Shown here piece by piece: positions 20,601 through 28,545 of a stretch of DNA of 42,672 bases. Each line of letters begins with the position of its first letter. Position 1 is the stretch's first letter. A program made the position numbers and the translations under genes. The stretch lies in NCBI GenBank assembly GCA_029260055.1, contig JAJDDX010000324.1, forward strand, positions 1-42,672, given 5' to 3'. The DNA comes from Phycisphaerae bacterium. Lineage in GTDB: Bacteria; Planctomycetota; Phycisphaerae; UBA1845. The notes beneath the pieces are model-generated. The model was not told the DNA's origin. It was given only the letters and a program-made list of their open reading frames with translations, and made no database searches.

Positions 20601-21724
20601 ATCCGAAAATGCTTCGTAGTTGCGATGCCTGGCATCGTTACGATGTGCACCCCGGCCATGTCGAAAATGGCGGCTTGATATGCGCGTGGTACGCCTTGGC
20701 TCCAGTTTTCGGGTATGCTGAAGTCGCCGCCACCAGCGGTTACCCAGCGCTTTTCCTCGGCGATGACGTCGTTGATCCACGGGATATGTACGCTCACGCG
20801 CGTCGCGCGACCTATTTCATCGTAATAGCTACCGGGATTGCCGCAACAAATGCCGGAGTTAACACCGGCGAGCACGAGATTACCCGACTCCGGGGGGTGC
20901 TCGATAAACCAGCCGCCACCGCTATCTCGTTTCGCCATGTGGAATTCCGTTGGTAGAGGAATTGGGGAGCCATCAGTGAGCGTATTGATTCCATCGTTCT
21001 CGAAGCTGTCAAAGTCGGCCAGGATTAGGTTATCCGACCAATCGAAGGTGCCCCCGTAGGCGTCTATGTCGTTATGACCGCCAGCGGCTCCCCACATCTG
21101 GGGCTGCAAATACCAGTGTTGAGACGATCCGCCCTTCCCGTTCCCCCAGAACCCGAAGCCGACGATTAGCGCCGGCTTGCCCACTTCGTCGATGTCGATG
21201 TTCAGTGTGGCATGCTCAACGGTGCTGACCGGAAGGGCTAACCGGATAAGGGCCAGATCATAGCCGTCATCCGGCTCCATGGGGGAAAGGTCACCGGGCG
21301 GCACCAGCCACTTCTGGTGCACAATGATGAACGAAACATCGTACCTGTCTGGGTTTGGCACATTGGGATCATCGAAATCGAAGAACGTGCCAGCGGATGA
21401 AAGATCGATGTCATGAGCTGCGAATTCCGCGGCGTGGACAACGTGCGCCGCTGTCAGGATCCAGACGGGCGTGATTAACGTGCCGGAGCCTCGCGAAACG
21501 CTTCCGAGATGTGGGATGTCAAGCTCCAACCGCCCCACACTTGGGCAACTCTCGGCTAGGCTTTGGTATGGTGGATAATCTGGCGCCATGTCGTACTGAT
21601 ACGGATCTGACTCGCTCGGATCGTGTTGGATGACACCCGCTTGCGCAACCAAGCTCGCCCCCAACAAGATCATCCCGAGAAGACTCCGCCGGGCCAAGAA
21701 TCGCGTCTGCCCTACCTTCTGCAT
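17693..21724 (-). CDS. Secreted trypsin-like / VWA / dockerin / beta-propeller protein
   Basis: The 1343-residue product starts at ATG with GGAGGG 8 bases upstream (GTG at 21727 is the alternative). A signal peptide is followed by an S1 trypsin-type domain with a complete triad: TAAHVV near 92, DLALIRL near 156 and DSGGGW near 266. Three 43-residue repeats and further beta-helix repeats (autotransporter-like, GELRV and GGTL motifs) span about 370-690. A VWA domain with the metal-binding motif DRTGS lies near 728. TSP3-like calcium repeats and a type-I dockerin pair (GDWDRDGDIDLRDF and DADGDGDVDLDDW) are near 1014. A C-terminal NHL-like propeller (repeated FGPNGNL) spans about 1075-1343. It is a large exported modular protein; the protease target is unknown. 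Confidence 0.85.
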   Translation of the reverse strand: MQKVGQTRFLARRSLLGMILLGASLVAQAGVIQHDPSESDPYQYDMAPDYPPYQSLAESCPSVGRLELDIPHLGSVSRGSGTLITPVWILTAAHVVHAAEFAAHDIDLSSAGTFFDFDDPNVPNPDRYDVSFIIVHQKWLVPPGDLSPMEPDDGYDLALIRLALPVSTVEHATLNIDIDEVGKPALIVGFGFWGNGKGGSSQHWYLQPQMWGAAGGHNDIDAYGGTFDWSDNLILADFDSFENDGINTLTDGSPIPLPTEFHMAKRDSGGGWFIEHPPESGNLVLAGVNSGICCGNPGSYYDEIGRATRVSVHIPWINDVIAEEKRWVTAGGGDFSIPENWSQGVPRAYQAAIFDMAGVHIVTMPGIATTKHFRIEGGSDVMLDGIFTYTVSDLAALSAGSALHLAAGATLDVGELRVEGGSVVTLDGISACTVTDLTAISTGGTLHLRDGATIDTGELRVESESNVTLAGSSSHAITNRAAFSTDGTLDLGAGATLDAGELRVGEYGVGAVNQAGGTMHVTGDLHIGVTAGAVGSYRLTGGTLSVDGGVHGQLLGTDYFIIDAPAGAVDIAGDIAVEHLTVGQGAYDGVVSTLDITHGNVSSSVLTIGLDGTGQITQIGGTDTVQETLYIGVNCGADGTYNLAGGTLIADTINIGFHGHGQLNWTGGTIEPYTPGGAVTVNVWSPNGSFNIGAGLSFDGELNELPSIDVNTNGIPDECESDHMLVLIDRTGSMITPRINGHTRCEDALIYAADDVSTFFADNPLGAAAVWTFANTEPTPLTGFVGEAEALAAIDGLAPDGCDGQTPLAESICEAIDDLVASYPVETLGDRVLAISTDGGENASDGECDGFWSDSGPPPSGNYDLDSWQQRVYDRLHDNGVTAQARFWESFGQRGGKDREGGGSRNLPAVSDYVFLEDLAESSGGTFIYMDDNADDDCNGNGIRDACDIECGSSGGPCDLPDCGLSQDCDANGIPDECESDGDGDGVIDSCDDCPDTIPDTEVDEFGCPPFIPGDWDRDGDIDLRDFHEFQRCYGSGPSPACQDTFDADGDGDVDLDDWAELEPDMAGPNRPSVQLGDLFVVNHEGNNVKQYDSTTGELLAVFTHGAADHPESATFGPNGNLFVSYPRFNRVGEFDVHTGELIGDFITTNAGRPSHPRGMAFAGPEMNLFVVEGQGQQCLLEYDGITGVFIGEAIGSGVLSQPHGVTVGPDGDLYIVNYGSKTVTRYDFDNGDATTFIAADSHVDKPVRVVFGRDGNTYVSSLHGSRQVVVFDGVTGAFLRVFTSGAGGMYPYGLGFGPNGNLLVVDYSSSGEVHEFDGETGASIGSFIGSGLQWPTDLVFGP
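20213..20599 (-). repeat. Three 129-bp tandem coding repeats
   Basis: Three consecutive units with a 129-bp spacing (unit marks at 20313, 20442 and 20571) encode 43-residue beta-helix turns. Each carries a VTLDG-like start, a hydrophobic T/L-rich strand, a GATLD or GATID turn and GELRV. They are part of the trypsin/VWA gene and indicate internal duplication. Confidence 0.75.
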
Positions 21725-22018
21725 CACTCTATCCCTCCTGCGATCGTCGCAGTATACGAACGGCTGCGGAGCGGCATTATCGCGCCGGACACTGGTTCAC
21801 TGATCTGGCAAGCGATCGGGGCAGGTGAATCGAGCGCGGAAAAAGCGAGAAGTTCGGCGAAACGCGTGTGGAGCCGCATTGAGGCGGCTCATGGTGGGTC
21901 CACGGCTTCTCCGTACGTCCGTTTGGCGGTGGCGGAGGGGCCGTTGCAGAGCGCCTTCTGGGCGATGGATCACTCTGGGGAATCCGTGGTTCCTGGCCAG
22001 CGCTGCCCGTGCGCGGGC

Positions 22019-22249
22019 CTACCACGGTCCGGTGCGTACGCCATGACTCGCGTGGTCGAGCTTCGCCGTCCTAAGGCGCGGCAGGAGCTGCCGATCGTAC
22101 GAAACGAGCCGCTTGTCCTCTCGCTGATGCCAGAGCCGCCCGCAGCGACAGCACTCCAAGACGACAAGCGGCGGCATGCCTGCGACCATGTGTGCGAAGA
22201 ACAGACCTCGACAACACGTGCTGATCCGATCGGAGTCTGGGTGGGTCAT
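22019..22249 (-). CDS. Small hypothetical protein with Cys pair
   Basis: The 76-codon frame is preceded by GGAG 8 bases before the ATG. It shows strong G/C preference at third positions, as in the neighbouring real genes. The product contains CCRCG in its middle, the only possible metal-binding feature, and is otherwise basic with no membrane segment or signal peptide. It lies between the sigma gene (22423) and the trypsin-like gene (21724) on the same strand. The family is not recognised. The rest of 21725-22422 holds no other supported gene. Confidence 0.42.
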   Translation of the reverse strand: MTHPDSDRISTCCRGLFFAHMVAGMPPLVVLECCRCGRLWHQREDKRLVSYDRQLLPRLRTAKLDHASHGVRTGPW

Positions 22250-22422
22250 GTTGCCTGCTCCCGTCAAACGTCCGCATCGCGTTGTGGGTCGGTCGGGTCG
22301 AGGCGCGACTTGGCCGCCGCACCCGTTCCAGCAAGCGGCCGGCACGGGCGGATTCAGCGCGGGAATTGGAGACCTTGACGGAACGTGCGGGACTGCGTTG
22401 GCGGTACTTAGGCTCGGTCGGC

Positions 22423-23046
22423 CTACCGCTGCAGCATGTATCGCGAGATTGACCCCATATGCTCGCCGAGCTTCTGGACTCCGCGCCAACAGAGGCCGTT
22501 GACCGCCGGCTCCGATTTATCCATGCATGCCGCGACTTCAGCCACCGTCTTTCCTTCGAGGTAGCGCAGTCGGATTGCGTTGCGTTGGTCGTCCGACAGC
22601 CTCGCAAGGCTCGTGATCAGCGCCGCGTTGGCATCCCCCTTGGCAAGCTTGGCGCTCGGAGAGTCGCCGCCGTCGCTGAGAATTGCGGAAAGCCCTGCGT
22701 ACGACCCTTGGCCGTCGAGTCGCGGCCGCCCGACCCGGCTCTCACCGGCCGGCAGCCGCTTTACGGTTCTTCGCCGGTCCGCGAGCCTTCTCAGAGTGAT
22801 GGTCTTGAGCCATTGGTAGAACGGCGCGGGGCCGGCGAATTCGCACGACGCGATCGATCTGCTGGCAGCCACGTAGGCATCCTGGAGCACGTCCTCCGGA
22901 GTGAAGTGCCGGCAGACGGCTGCGTCCATCTTCTTGTCGAGGAGCGCACGTAGCGGTCTGTGGTACTCGATGAACAACCCCTGAAGGGCGTTCGCATCGC
23001 CCCTGACGGCCATTTCGATCTGCGCTGTTCGTTCCCGTTCTTCCAT
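22423..23046 (-). CDS. Sigma-70 family factor (planctomycete ECF type)
   Basis: The 207-residue product starts MEERERTAQIEMAVRGDANA. Region 2 includes HFTPEDVLQDAYVAA and the FYQWLKTITLRRLADRRR helix. Region 4 follows a 40-residue linker, with LSDDQRNAIRLRYLEGKTV and a helix-turn-helix to the end. There is no Shine-Dalgarno sequence before the ATG. Instead a TATACT box ends 7 bases upstream, which would place transcription start at the ATG. Gene order suggests it may serve the trypsin-like gene downstream, but that is by position only. An upstream start (23148) is possible but adds a basic, non-family N-terminus that overlaps transposase remnant sequence. Confidence 0.87.
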   Translation of the reverse strand: MEERERTAQIEMAVRGDANALQGLFIEYHRPLRALLDKKMDAAVCRHFTPEDVLQDAYVAASRSIASCEFAGPAPFYQWLKTITLRRLADRRRTVKRLPAGESRVGRPRLDGQGSYAGLSAILSDGGDSPSAKLAKGDANAALITSLARLSDDQRNAIRLRYLEGKTVAEVAACMDKSEPAVNGLCWRGVQKLGEHMGSISRYMLQR

Positions 23047-23053
23047 GGCGAGG

Positions 23054-23059
23054 AGTATA
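23054..23059 (-). promoter_or_regulatory. Candidate -10 box giving a leaderless sigma mRNA
   Basis: TATACT on the minus strand ends 7 bases before the sigma ATG at 23046. At 17 bases upstream the hexamer is GGCTTA, a poor -35. The absence of any Shine-Dalgarno sequence fits a leaderless transcript. Confidence 0.3.
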
Positions 23060-23083
23060 CATCGGGACTTCGGACGTAAGCCA

Positions 23084-23299
23084 GCACGTCTGCGCCAAGA
23101 GTGCCTGGGCGAAGACTGGTTTCTGTCGCTCACCGACGCGCGAGCCAATCCAGAAACCCGGCGTTGTCAGTACCACGACAAGCGCCTCCACGGCTCGCTG
23201 GGCAACTTGGTCCCCAGCGAATTCGTCCGATTAGGCCAGGCGACCATGACCGAGGACCAGCCAAGATTTCTCGCAATGAATGGCACTGAAAAGGTGTAA
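23084..23299 (+). pseudogene. Remnant of IS3-family transposase (OrfB C-terminus)
   Basis: The frame reads RLRQECLGEDWFLSLTDAR, then YHDKRLHGSLGNLVPSEFV. This matches the end of the IS3-family integrase core: the glutamate of the DDE triad in a DECL-like motif, an NWFLSL segment, then an RPHSSLG-like and a TPEEF-like motif. Everything upstream of this (the first two catalytic aspartates) is missing, and no OrfA is near. The remnant abuts the sigma promoter and separates the secreted-protein block from the RNA repair operon, so it may mark a past rearrangement. Confidence 0.75.
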
Positions 23300-23420
23300 G
23301 ATCCACAGGCCGGAACTCCAAGCCAACTCCTGGATCAGTCCGAGGGGGAGAGGCCGGCGTCTGCGCGGTTGTTTGTGGCTGACCGGCAGGAGAATCGTCC
23401 AGTGTACCGACGTGCACGCC

Positions 23421-26012
23421 TCACAACCTTGGGTCGACCGGCTCGCTTTCCATAGCGAGCACGCCGAAGGCACATTCGTGAACGCGGCGGAGCGGTTCGC
23501 GCTGCACGAAGCGTTCGAGGCTTTCCACTCCCAGGGCGAACTCGCGCAGCGCGAGCGACCGCTTCGTGCTCAACGAGCGGTTACGCAGTCTTTCGAGGTG
23601 TTCGTCAGCGGTATACTCCGCCCCATAGATGATCCGCAGGTACTCGCGGCCGCGGCACTTCAACGCCGGTTGCACGCGACCGTTCTTGCCTCTTCGGATG
23701 AAAGCCAGCGGTTTGACGACCATGCCCTCGCCGCCGCGTTCGGTCAGCTCCGACCACCAACGACATCCTTCGTCTTCACTTTGCGGGTCAGCGAGGTCGA
23801 CGAGTCTGTTCGGCGTTGCCAGCAGCAGTTCTCGTTCGGCGTCGCAGAGCCGGGCGAGCGTCTCCATGTGCCAGGTGTGATCCTTGTCGGTATGAACCGC
23901 GCCCTCGCTGGCGAGGATGTGAAACGGTGCGAGCTTCAAGTCGGATACCGATGCGACCGGCCAACAGTACTGGCGGTAGGCGTCCACGAACTTCGTCGCG
24001 CACTCGCCCTTCGAGCGGTATCGTTCGAGTAATCCGTCCAGGTCGCAGCCGCGCGTCGCCGTCAGAGCCAGAGCGTCCACCACATCAGGAATGGCAGCTC
24101 GCGCGGCGGCACCGACAGCGGCGTACTGGCTGCGAAGCAGTTCCTGGGCCTTAGCCGACCACGGCATCAACTCGCAATCCAGGCAAAGCCAATCCGTGTC
24201 GAGTTCCTGCCACAGCCCGGCCCGCTCGATAGCCGTGTTGATCCGGAGCAAGAACTCCGCCTCGGCCGCTTCGTCGTTGAAGAACCGCCGTCCGGTCCGC
24301 GTATAGCAGGTGCCGATGCCCTCGTCAGCCACCCCGAAGCGCGCCCGTGCCGCGTCCTCGTCGCGGCAGACGATCACGACCGCGCGCGACCCCATGTGCT
24401 TCTGCTCGCAGATTACCTTGTCGATGCGCTGACGCCGGAAATAGGCAAACGCCTCGGCTGGATGCTCCAGCAAGCCCGGTTCCTTGGATGTCTCGCTCGG
24501 CGACATCGTTGGCGGCAGGTAGATCAGCCATTTCGGGTTGACGGCGAACCGGCTCATCACCTCCAGCGCGGCGATACTGTTTTCCTCGCGAATCGTGACG
24601 CTGCTGCGCAGGCGGGTCGTGATGATCCGCTTGCCCGTCACGTCGCCGATGTCGAGCAGGTCGTCGTGTTCCTGCTGCGCCGTCAGTGCTGCGTCGGTCG
24701 CATCACCGACGGGGAACGGCTTGGGCGATTCGACGTAGACTTTAGCCGCCGGCACCGAGACCAGCTCACGCTCGGGGTATCTAAGCGCCGTGAGCTTGCC
24801 GCCAAAGACGCAGCCGGTGTCTATGTTGATGGTGCGGTTGAGCCATTCCGGCTCCGGCACAGGTGTGTGGCCATAGACGACCGAGGCGCGTCCGCGATAC
24901 TCCGACGCCCAATTGTATCGGATCGGCAGGCCGAATTCGTCGGTTTCGCCCGTCGTCTCGCCGTAGAGTGCGAACTCACGCACCTTTCCCGATCCACGCC
25001 CCTGCATCTCCTCCTTCATCCCCGCGTGTGCGACCACGATCTTGCCGTCGTCCAGCACGCAGTGGCTCACGAGCGAGTAGATGAACTCGGCGAGTTGGTC
25101 GCGGAATGCCGCGGCGATGTCCTCCGGCAGGGCGTCGAGTTCTTCGACCGTTTGGGCCAGGCCGTGCTTGATCTGCACGTCCCTACCGCGCAGTAGACGA
25201 TGGAGCTTCATGTCATGGTTGCCGGGTACGCAAAGGGCGTGGCCGGCCTTGACCATGTTGTGGACGAGTCGGTAGCAGTCGAGGACGCGCGGACCGCGAT
25301 CTGCGAGATCGCCGAGGAAGACTGCTCTTCGTCCTTCGGGGTGGGCATAGACGGGGCCGCTGTCGAGAGTCTGTCCCTCGCGCCGCTGGGTGACTTCGTA
25401 GCCGAGTTCGCCGAGCAGCGTTTCCAGTTCGTCGCAACAGCCGTGCAGGTCGCCGATGATGTCGAACGGGCCGCGTTCGTGTTTGAGGTTGCTGTAGAGT
25501 GGCGTGCGCTCGATTGCGGTGATGGCGTCGACCTCTTCGACGCTGCTTAGCTTGTGGATCTGGCGGAAGCCCTCGCGCTTCAGGCCTCGGAGGCCGCGTC
25601 GCATCTGGCTGACTTGTTGAGCGACGACACGAGCTCCGAAGTTCCGATCCGCCCGCTCACGGTTGCGCTCGACGCAGACGTCCTTGGGAATGTCCAGCAC
25701 GATGGCGACGGGCAGGCAGTGGAAGTCCCGCGCCAAGTTGACCAGCGGCTTACGATCCTCAGGCCGAATGTTGGTCGCGTCCACGACGGTGAGCCTGCCG
25801 GCAGCGAGGCGCTTGCGGGCGATGAAGTGCAGCACTTCGAAGGCATCGACGGTGGCGGCCTGGTTGTTTTCGTCGTCGGAGACGAGGCCGCGGCAGTGGT
25901 CGCTCGACAGCACCTCGGTTGGTTTGAAGAGCTTGCGCGCGAACGACGACTTGCCGGACCCGGATGGTCCGATGAGGATGACGAGCGAGACTTCAGGAAG
26001 GCTGAGATTCAC
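23421..26012 (-). CDS. pnkp: Polynucleotide kinase-phosphatase-ligase (RNA end healing and sealing)
   Basis: The 863-residue product has the full length and domain order of bacterial Pnkp. The 5' kinase has P-loop GPSGSGKSS at 15-23. The central binuclear metallophosphoesterase (2',3'-phosphatase) has GDLHG near 186, GDLADRG near 234, GNHD near 263, a VVAHAG segment and YGHTP. The C-terminal ligase/adenylyltransferase has nucleotidyl lysine motif KHMGSR near 538. Pnkp repairs RNA cut by ribotoxins: it phosphorylates the 5'-OH, removes the 2',3'-cyclic phosphate and, with Hen1, ligates. The start is GTG, overlapping the upstream stop as GTGA, with GGGAG 10 bases before it. It is the last gene of the three-gene operon. 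All catalytic motifs appear intact. Confidence 0.95.
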   Translation of the reverse strand: MNLSLPEVSLVILIGPSGSGKSSFARKLFKPTEVLSSDHCRGLVSDDENNQAATVDAFEVLHFIARKRLAAGRLTVVDATNIRPEDRKPLVNLARDFHCLPVAIVLDIPKDVCVERNRERADRNFGARVVAQQVSQMRRGLRGLKREGFRQIHKLSSVEEVDAITAIERTPLYSNLKHERGPFDIIGDLHGCCDELETLLGELGYEVTQRREGQTLDSGPVYAHPEGRRAVFLGDLADRGPRVLDCYRLVHNMVKAGHALCVPGNHDMKLHRLLRGRDVQIKHGLAQTVEELDALPEDIAAAFRDQLAEFIYSLVSHCVLDDGKIVVAHAGMKEEMQGRGSGKVREFALYGETTGETDEFGLPIRYNWASEYRGRASVVYGHTPVPEPEWLNRTINIDTGCVFGGKLTALRYPERELVSVPAAKVYVESPKPFPVGDATDAALTAQQEHDDLLDIGDVTGKRIITTRLRSSVTIREENSIAALEVMSRFAVNPKWLIYLPPTMSPSETSKEPGLLEHPAEAFAYFRRQRIDKVICEQKHMGSRAVVIVCRDEDAARARFGVADEGIGTCYTRTGRRFFNDEAAEAEFLLRINTAIERAGLWQELDTDWLCLDCELMPWSAKAQELLRSQYAAVGAAARAAIPDVVDALALTATRGCDLDGLLERYRSKGECATKFVDAYRQYCWPVASVSDLKLAPFHILASEGAVHTDKDHTWHMETLARLCDAERELLLATPNRLVDLADPQSEDEGCRWWSELTERGGEGMVVKPLAFIRRGKNGRVQPALKCRGREYLRIIYGAEYTADEHLERLRNRSLSTKRSLALREFALGVESLERFVQREPLRRVHECAFGVLAMESEPVDPRL

Positions 26013-27148
26013 GGATTGTCTGCTCCCCGATCGATCTCGCTGACTATCGCCTGAGTAGATCTTGAGCGCATAAGTAGATTCTGTAGAAGGGCCGTCGCTC
26101 GATCTGCTAGGCGGTCGAAGCCGATGATCTCTACTGAACCGCGTCTTGAGTCGTTTTCTGCATGGAGTCGCGCCCGTTGTTTCGCGTTGAGGCTTGACTC
26201 CATTCCGACTACGGCGATCGCATGTGGCGACTGAAGATCGGGAAACTGCTGCACGGCGTAGAGCCGGTTATCGACTAGCCACTGGCGGTATTCGAGAGCC
26301 TGCCGCACCGCTTCGGTCGCCGCGGCGGATAAGTTCCCTGATTTCGTCATCAGTAAATCGCCGGGTGATTCTATCTCCACGACGCGGTATGAGTTATCAA
26401 CCTGCTGCACGACGAAATCCGCGACGAGTTCTTCACCAAGACGCGGCTTTGACCAAGTCCGAAGCTGCAAGGGATTCAGCAAGTGGGGCTCGGAAGCCAG
26501 GAACTGGTGCACTTCCTCCTCGATGGGCTCTCTAGCAAGCAGCGCGCGGTAGTCCTGGATGCCCGCATCGTTGATGCGGAACCAACCTGTTAGCATAGCC
26601 TCGAAGAGCTCTGCGCTTGGACTCCGGCCTTCAGGTTTCTCCAGGTTGTCGGGAATCGCCAAGGCGTTAAGTGCAGAGACAAGATCCCACGACAGCTCCG
26701 ACTCGGCGTCCACGCCCGCTGCAAGTCGCGTCAATTGTCCGCGAGCAAGTTCGCGAGTGTTGTGGGCACTGCTCAGTTCTTCCTCCAAGTCAGGTGCCTT
26801 GTGACACCAGATGCCCGCCAAAGTTCCCTCCGTTCCGGCCGCGAAGTGCGCAAGTGTCTGAATCGCTACAGACCGCGAACTGTGTCTTTCCGTCCTAAGT
26901 CCGCAATCGGCTAGGGCCGCAAATCCGTCTGATCCGAAGACGCCACACGCAAGTGCGGATGTGTATTTCTGATGCCACTTGAACGTCCATCCGCCATAAT
27001 CGTGATCGACCATCTCGGCCAGTAGCGCAAGAGCCTCGCCTGTGCCGACCTTCAGGCAAGCTCGAATACCCTCATTCGTCTGCTCAGGCGAACAGCCATC
27101 CGAGAGGACCTTCTGCCGCAGCTCGTTCAGATCCGTAGCGTCGCTCAT
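26009..27148 (-). CDS. Helical protein with DUF4263 (Shedu-type) nuclease-like domain
   Basis: The 379-residue product has about 200 helical, HEAT-like residues with no recognised motif. A C-terminal alpha/beta domain (about 205-350) has the DUF4263 pattern of the PD-(D/E)XK superfamily. Visible elements are EEEVHQFLASEP (helix with E211/E212), LGEELVADF (D244), VVEIESPGD (E258, with E260 where K is usual), TKSGNLS, and an A-RQALEYRQW helix (Q283). Shedu SduA, an antiphage nuclease, has this fold. It overlaps hen1 and pnkp by 4 bases on both sides (ATGA and GTGA), so translation is coupled and a joint function with RNA repair is likely. The domain call is by motif reading; whether it still cuts, and cuts DNA or RNA, is not shown. 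Confidence 0.75.
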   Translation of the reverse strand: MSDATDLNELRQKVLSDGCSPEQTNEGIRACLKVGTGEALALLAEMVDHDYGGWTFKWHQKYTSALACGVFGSDGFAALADCGLRTERHSSRSVAIQTLAHFAAGTEGTLAGIWCHKAPDLEEELSSAHNTRELARGQLTRLAAGVDAESELSWDLVSALNALAIPDNLEKPEGRSPSAELFEAMLTGWFRINDAGIQDYRALLAREPIEEEVHQFLASEPHLLNPLQLRTWSKPRLGEELVADFVVQQVDNSYRVVEIESPGDLLMTKSGNLSAAATEAVRQALEYRQWLVDNRLYAVQQFPDLQSPHAIAVVGMESSLNAKQRARLHAENDSRRGSVEIIGFDRLADRATALLQNLLMRSRSTQAIVSEIDRGADNP

Positions 27149-28545
27149 GTGGTGAACACTCCCATCTGCGTCGGCGAGCCGACCTCCTCATCCTCTGGGC
27201 CTACCGGAGCGAAACGCACTGAGTACCCGAACCGCTCAGCCACGCCGCCGGCCCATGCCTGGAACTCCGCACGGGCCCACTCGAAGCGGTGATCCTTGTG
27301 CCGTAGCTTTCCGGCTGGGAGGGTATCGAAGCGCACGTTGTATTCCACGTTCGGCGTGGTCACGATCACGGTCCTCGGCCTGGCGCACTCGAAGACTACT
27401 CGCTCGAAGGCCGCAAGGCGTGGTGCGTCGAGGTGTTCGATCACCTCGACGACGGTGGCTGCATCGAAGCCGGCCAATCGCTCGTCGCGATACATCAGCG
27501 AGCCGTGGATCAGCTCGATCCGCTCTCGCTGTTTGGGTGGCATGCGATCGAAGTTGAGGCGGCGTTGCGCGATCTCCAACGCGCGATACGACACGTCCAT
27601 CCCGACGATCCGCTCGAACGACCTGTCCGCGAGCAGGAGTTTGAGCAGCCTGCCTGCGCCGCAACCCAGATCGACCACGCTCTTCGCACCGGCTTCCTTC
27701 AAAGCCACAACCACCGCCTCCAGTCGCTGATCGTTCAGTCGCAGCGTCGCTTCGACGGCCTCCTCTTCGGCAGCGTGAGCTTCTTCAACCTCGTCGGCGT
27801 CGGGACTTTCCTCCTCGATGAGTCGGTCGAGTGCGGCCCTCATCAGCCCGGTTCGATGTTTGAGGTAACGGCGGGCGATCAGTTCCTTCTCGGGATGCGA
27901 CTCCAGCCACCCCTCACCCTTGGCCAGGAGTTTGTCGACCTCGTCGTTGCCGACCCAATAGTGCTTGTCGTCGTCGAGCACAGGAACCAGCGCGTAGAGG
28001 TGCGAGAGCAAGTCCTGCAGTCGGCATTCAGCCGTTAGCTCGACCGTGTAGTACGGGGCTTCCCCCCATTCGGGGAACTTCTCATCGAGCGGATGGCATG
28101 TGGCCGTGACACGGTATCCAAGCGGCTCGAAGAAACGGTGCAATAGAACCTCGCCACCGCGACACGGCACGACGCTAATCTTGGCCGTAAGCGGGATCGG
28201 CTGTTCGACCAGATCCGCCCTCTGCTCACAGCGTCCGCCCAATGCAGAGCCGAACACGCGCGAGATAGCCACGCTCATCAGCGACGAGGCGACGTAGGGC
28301 CGATCGTTGACGTATTGCCGGAGCTGGAAGCCCTCGCCGGCGGGTCCGCGGCGGTTGCGGACCAGTCCGATCGGATCGACATCGAGCAACAGGGCAGCCG
28401 TGCAGCGGTCCTCGCCGGACTCCGGGTAGAAGACGTGGGCTTTGCCGAACGGCAAATCGAAGCTCTGGCACCGATCCGGGTGTTTGTGCAGCAGATAGCC
28501 CAGGTCGCCTGCGGGAGCATGGGTAGTGGAGATCGTCAGTAGCAT
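27145..28545 (-). CDS. hen1: RNA 3'-terminal ribose 2'-O-methyltransferase Hen1
   Basis: The 466-residue product has the bacterial Hen1 layout: an N-terminal half (about 1-240) that in known systems activates the Pnkp ligase, an acidic linker, and a C-terminal methyltransferase. The latter has AdoMet motif VVDLGCGAG near 293, the metal motif EVIEH near 368, and RHKDHRFEW, which supplies the further His of the Hen1 metal site. Hen1 methylates the 2'-OH at the repair junction before sealing so the same ribotoxin cannot cut again. It is the first gene of the operon, followed by the DUF4263 gene through an ATGA overlap. All expected catalytic residues are seen. Confidence 0.94.
   Translation of the reverse strand: MLLTISTTHAPAGDLGYLLHKHPDRCQSFDLPFGKAHVFYPESGEDRCTAALLLDVDPIGLVRNRRGPAGEGFQLRQYVNDRPYVASSLMSVAISRVFGSALGGRCEQRADLVEQPIPLTAKISVVPCRGGEVLLHRFFEPLGYRVTATCHPLDEKFPEWGEAPYYTVELTAECRLQDLLSHLYALVPVLDDDKHYWVGNDEVDKLLAKGEGWLESHPEKELIARRYLKHRTGLMRAALDRLIEEESPDADEVEEAHAAEEEAVEATLRLNDQRLEAVVVALKEAGAKSVVDLGCGAGRLLKLLLADRSFERIVGMDVSYRALEIAQRRLNFDRMPPKQRERIELIHGSLMYRDERLAGFDAATVVEVIEHLDAPRLAAFERVVFECARPRTVIVTTPNVEYNVRFDTLPAGKLRHKDHRFEWARAEFQAWAGGVAERFGYSVRFAPVGPEDEEVGSPTQMGVFTT

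Noticed and set aside
21623..22378. 251-codon plus-strand frame between the trypsin-like and sigma genes
   Set aside because: It overlaps the start of the trypsin-like gene and has no domain; the minus-strand 76-codon frame has better codon use and a ribosome site.
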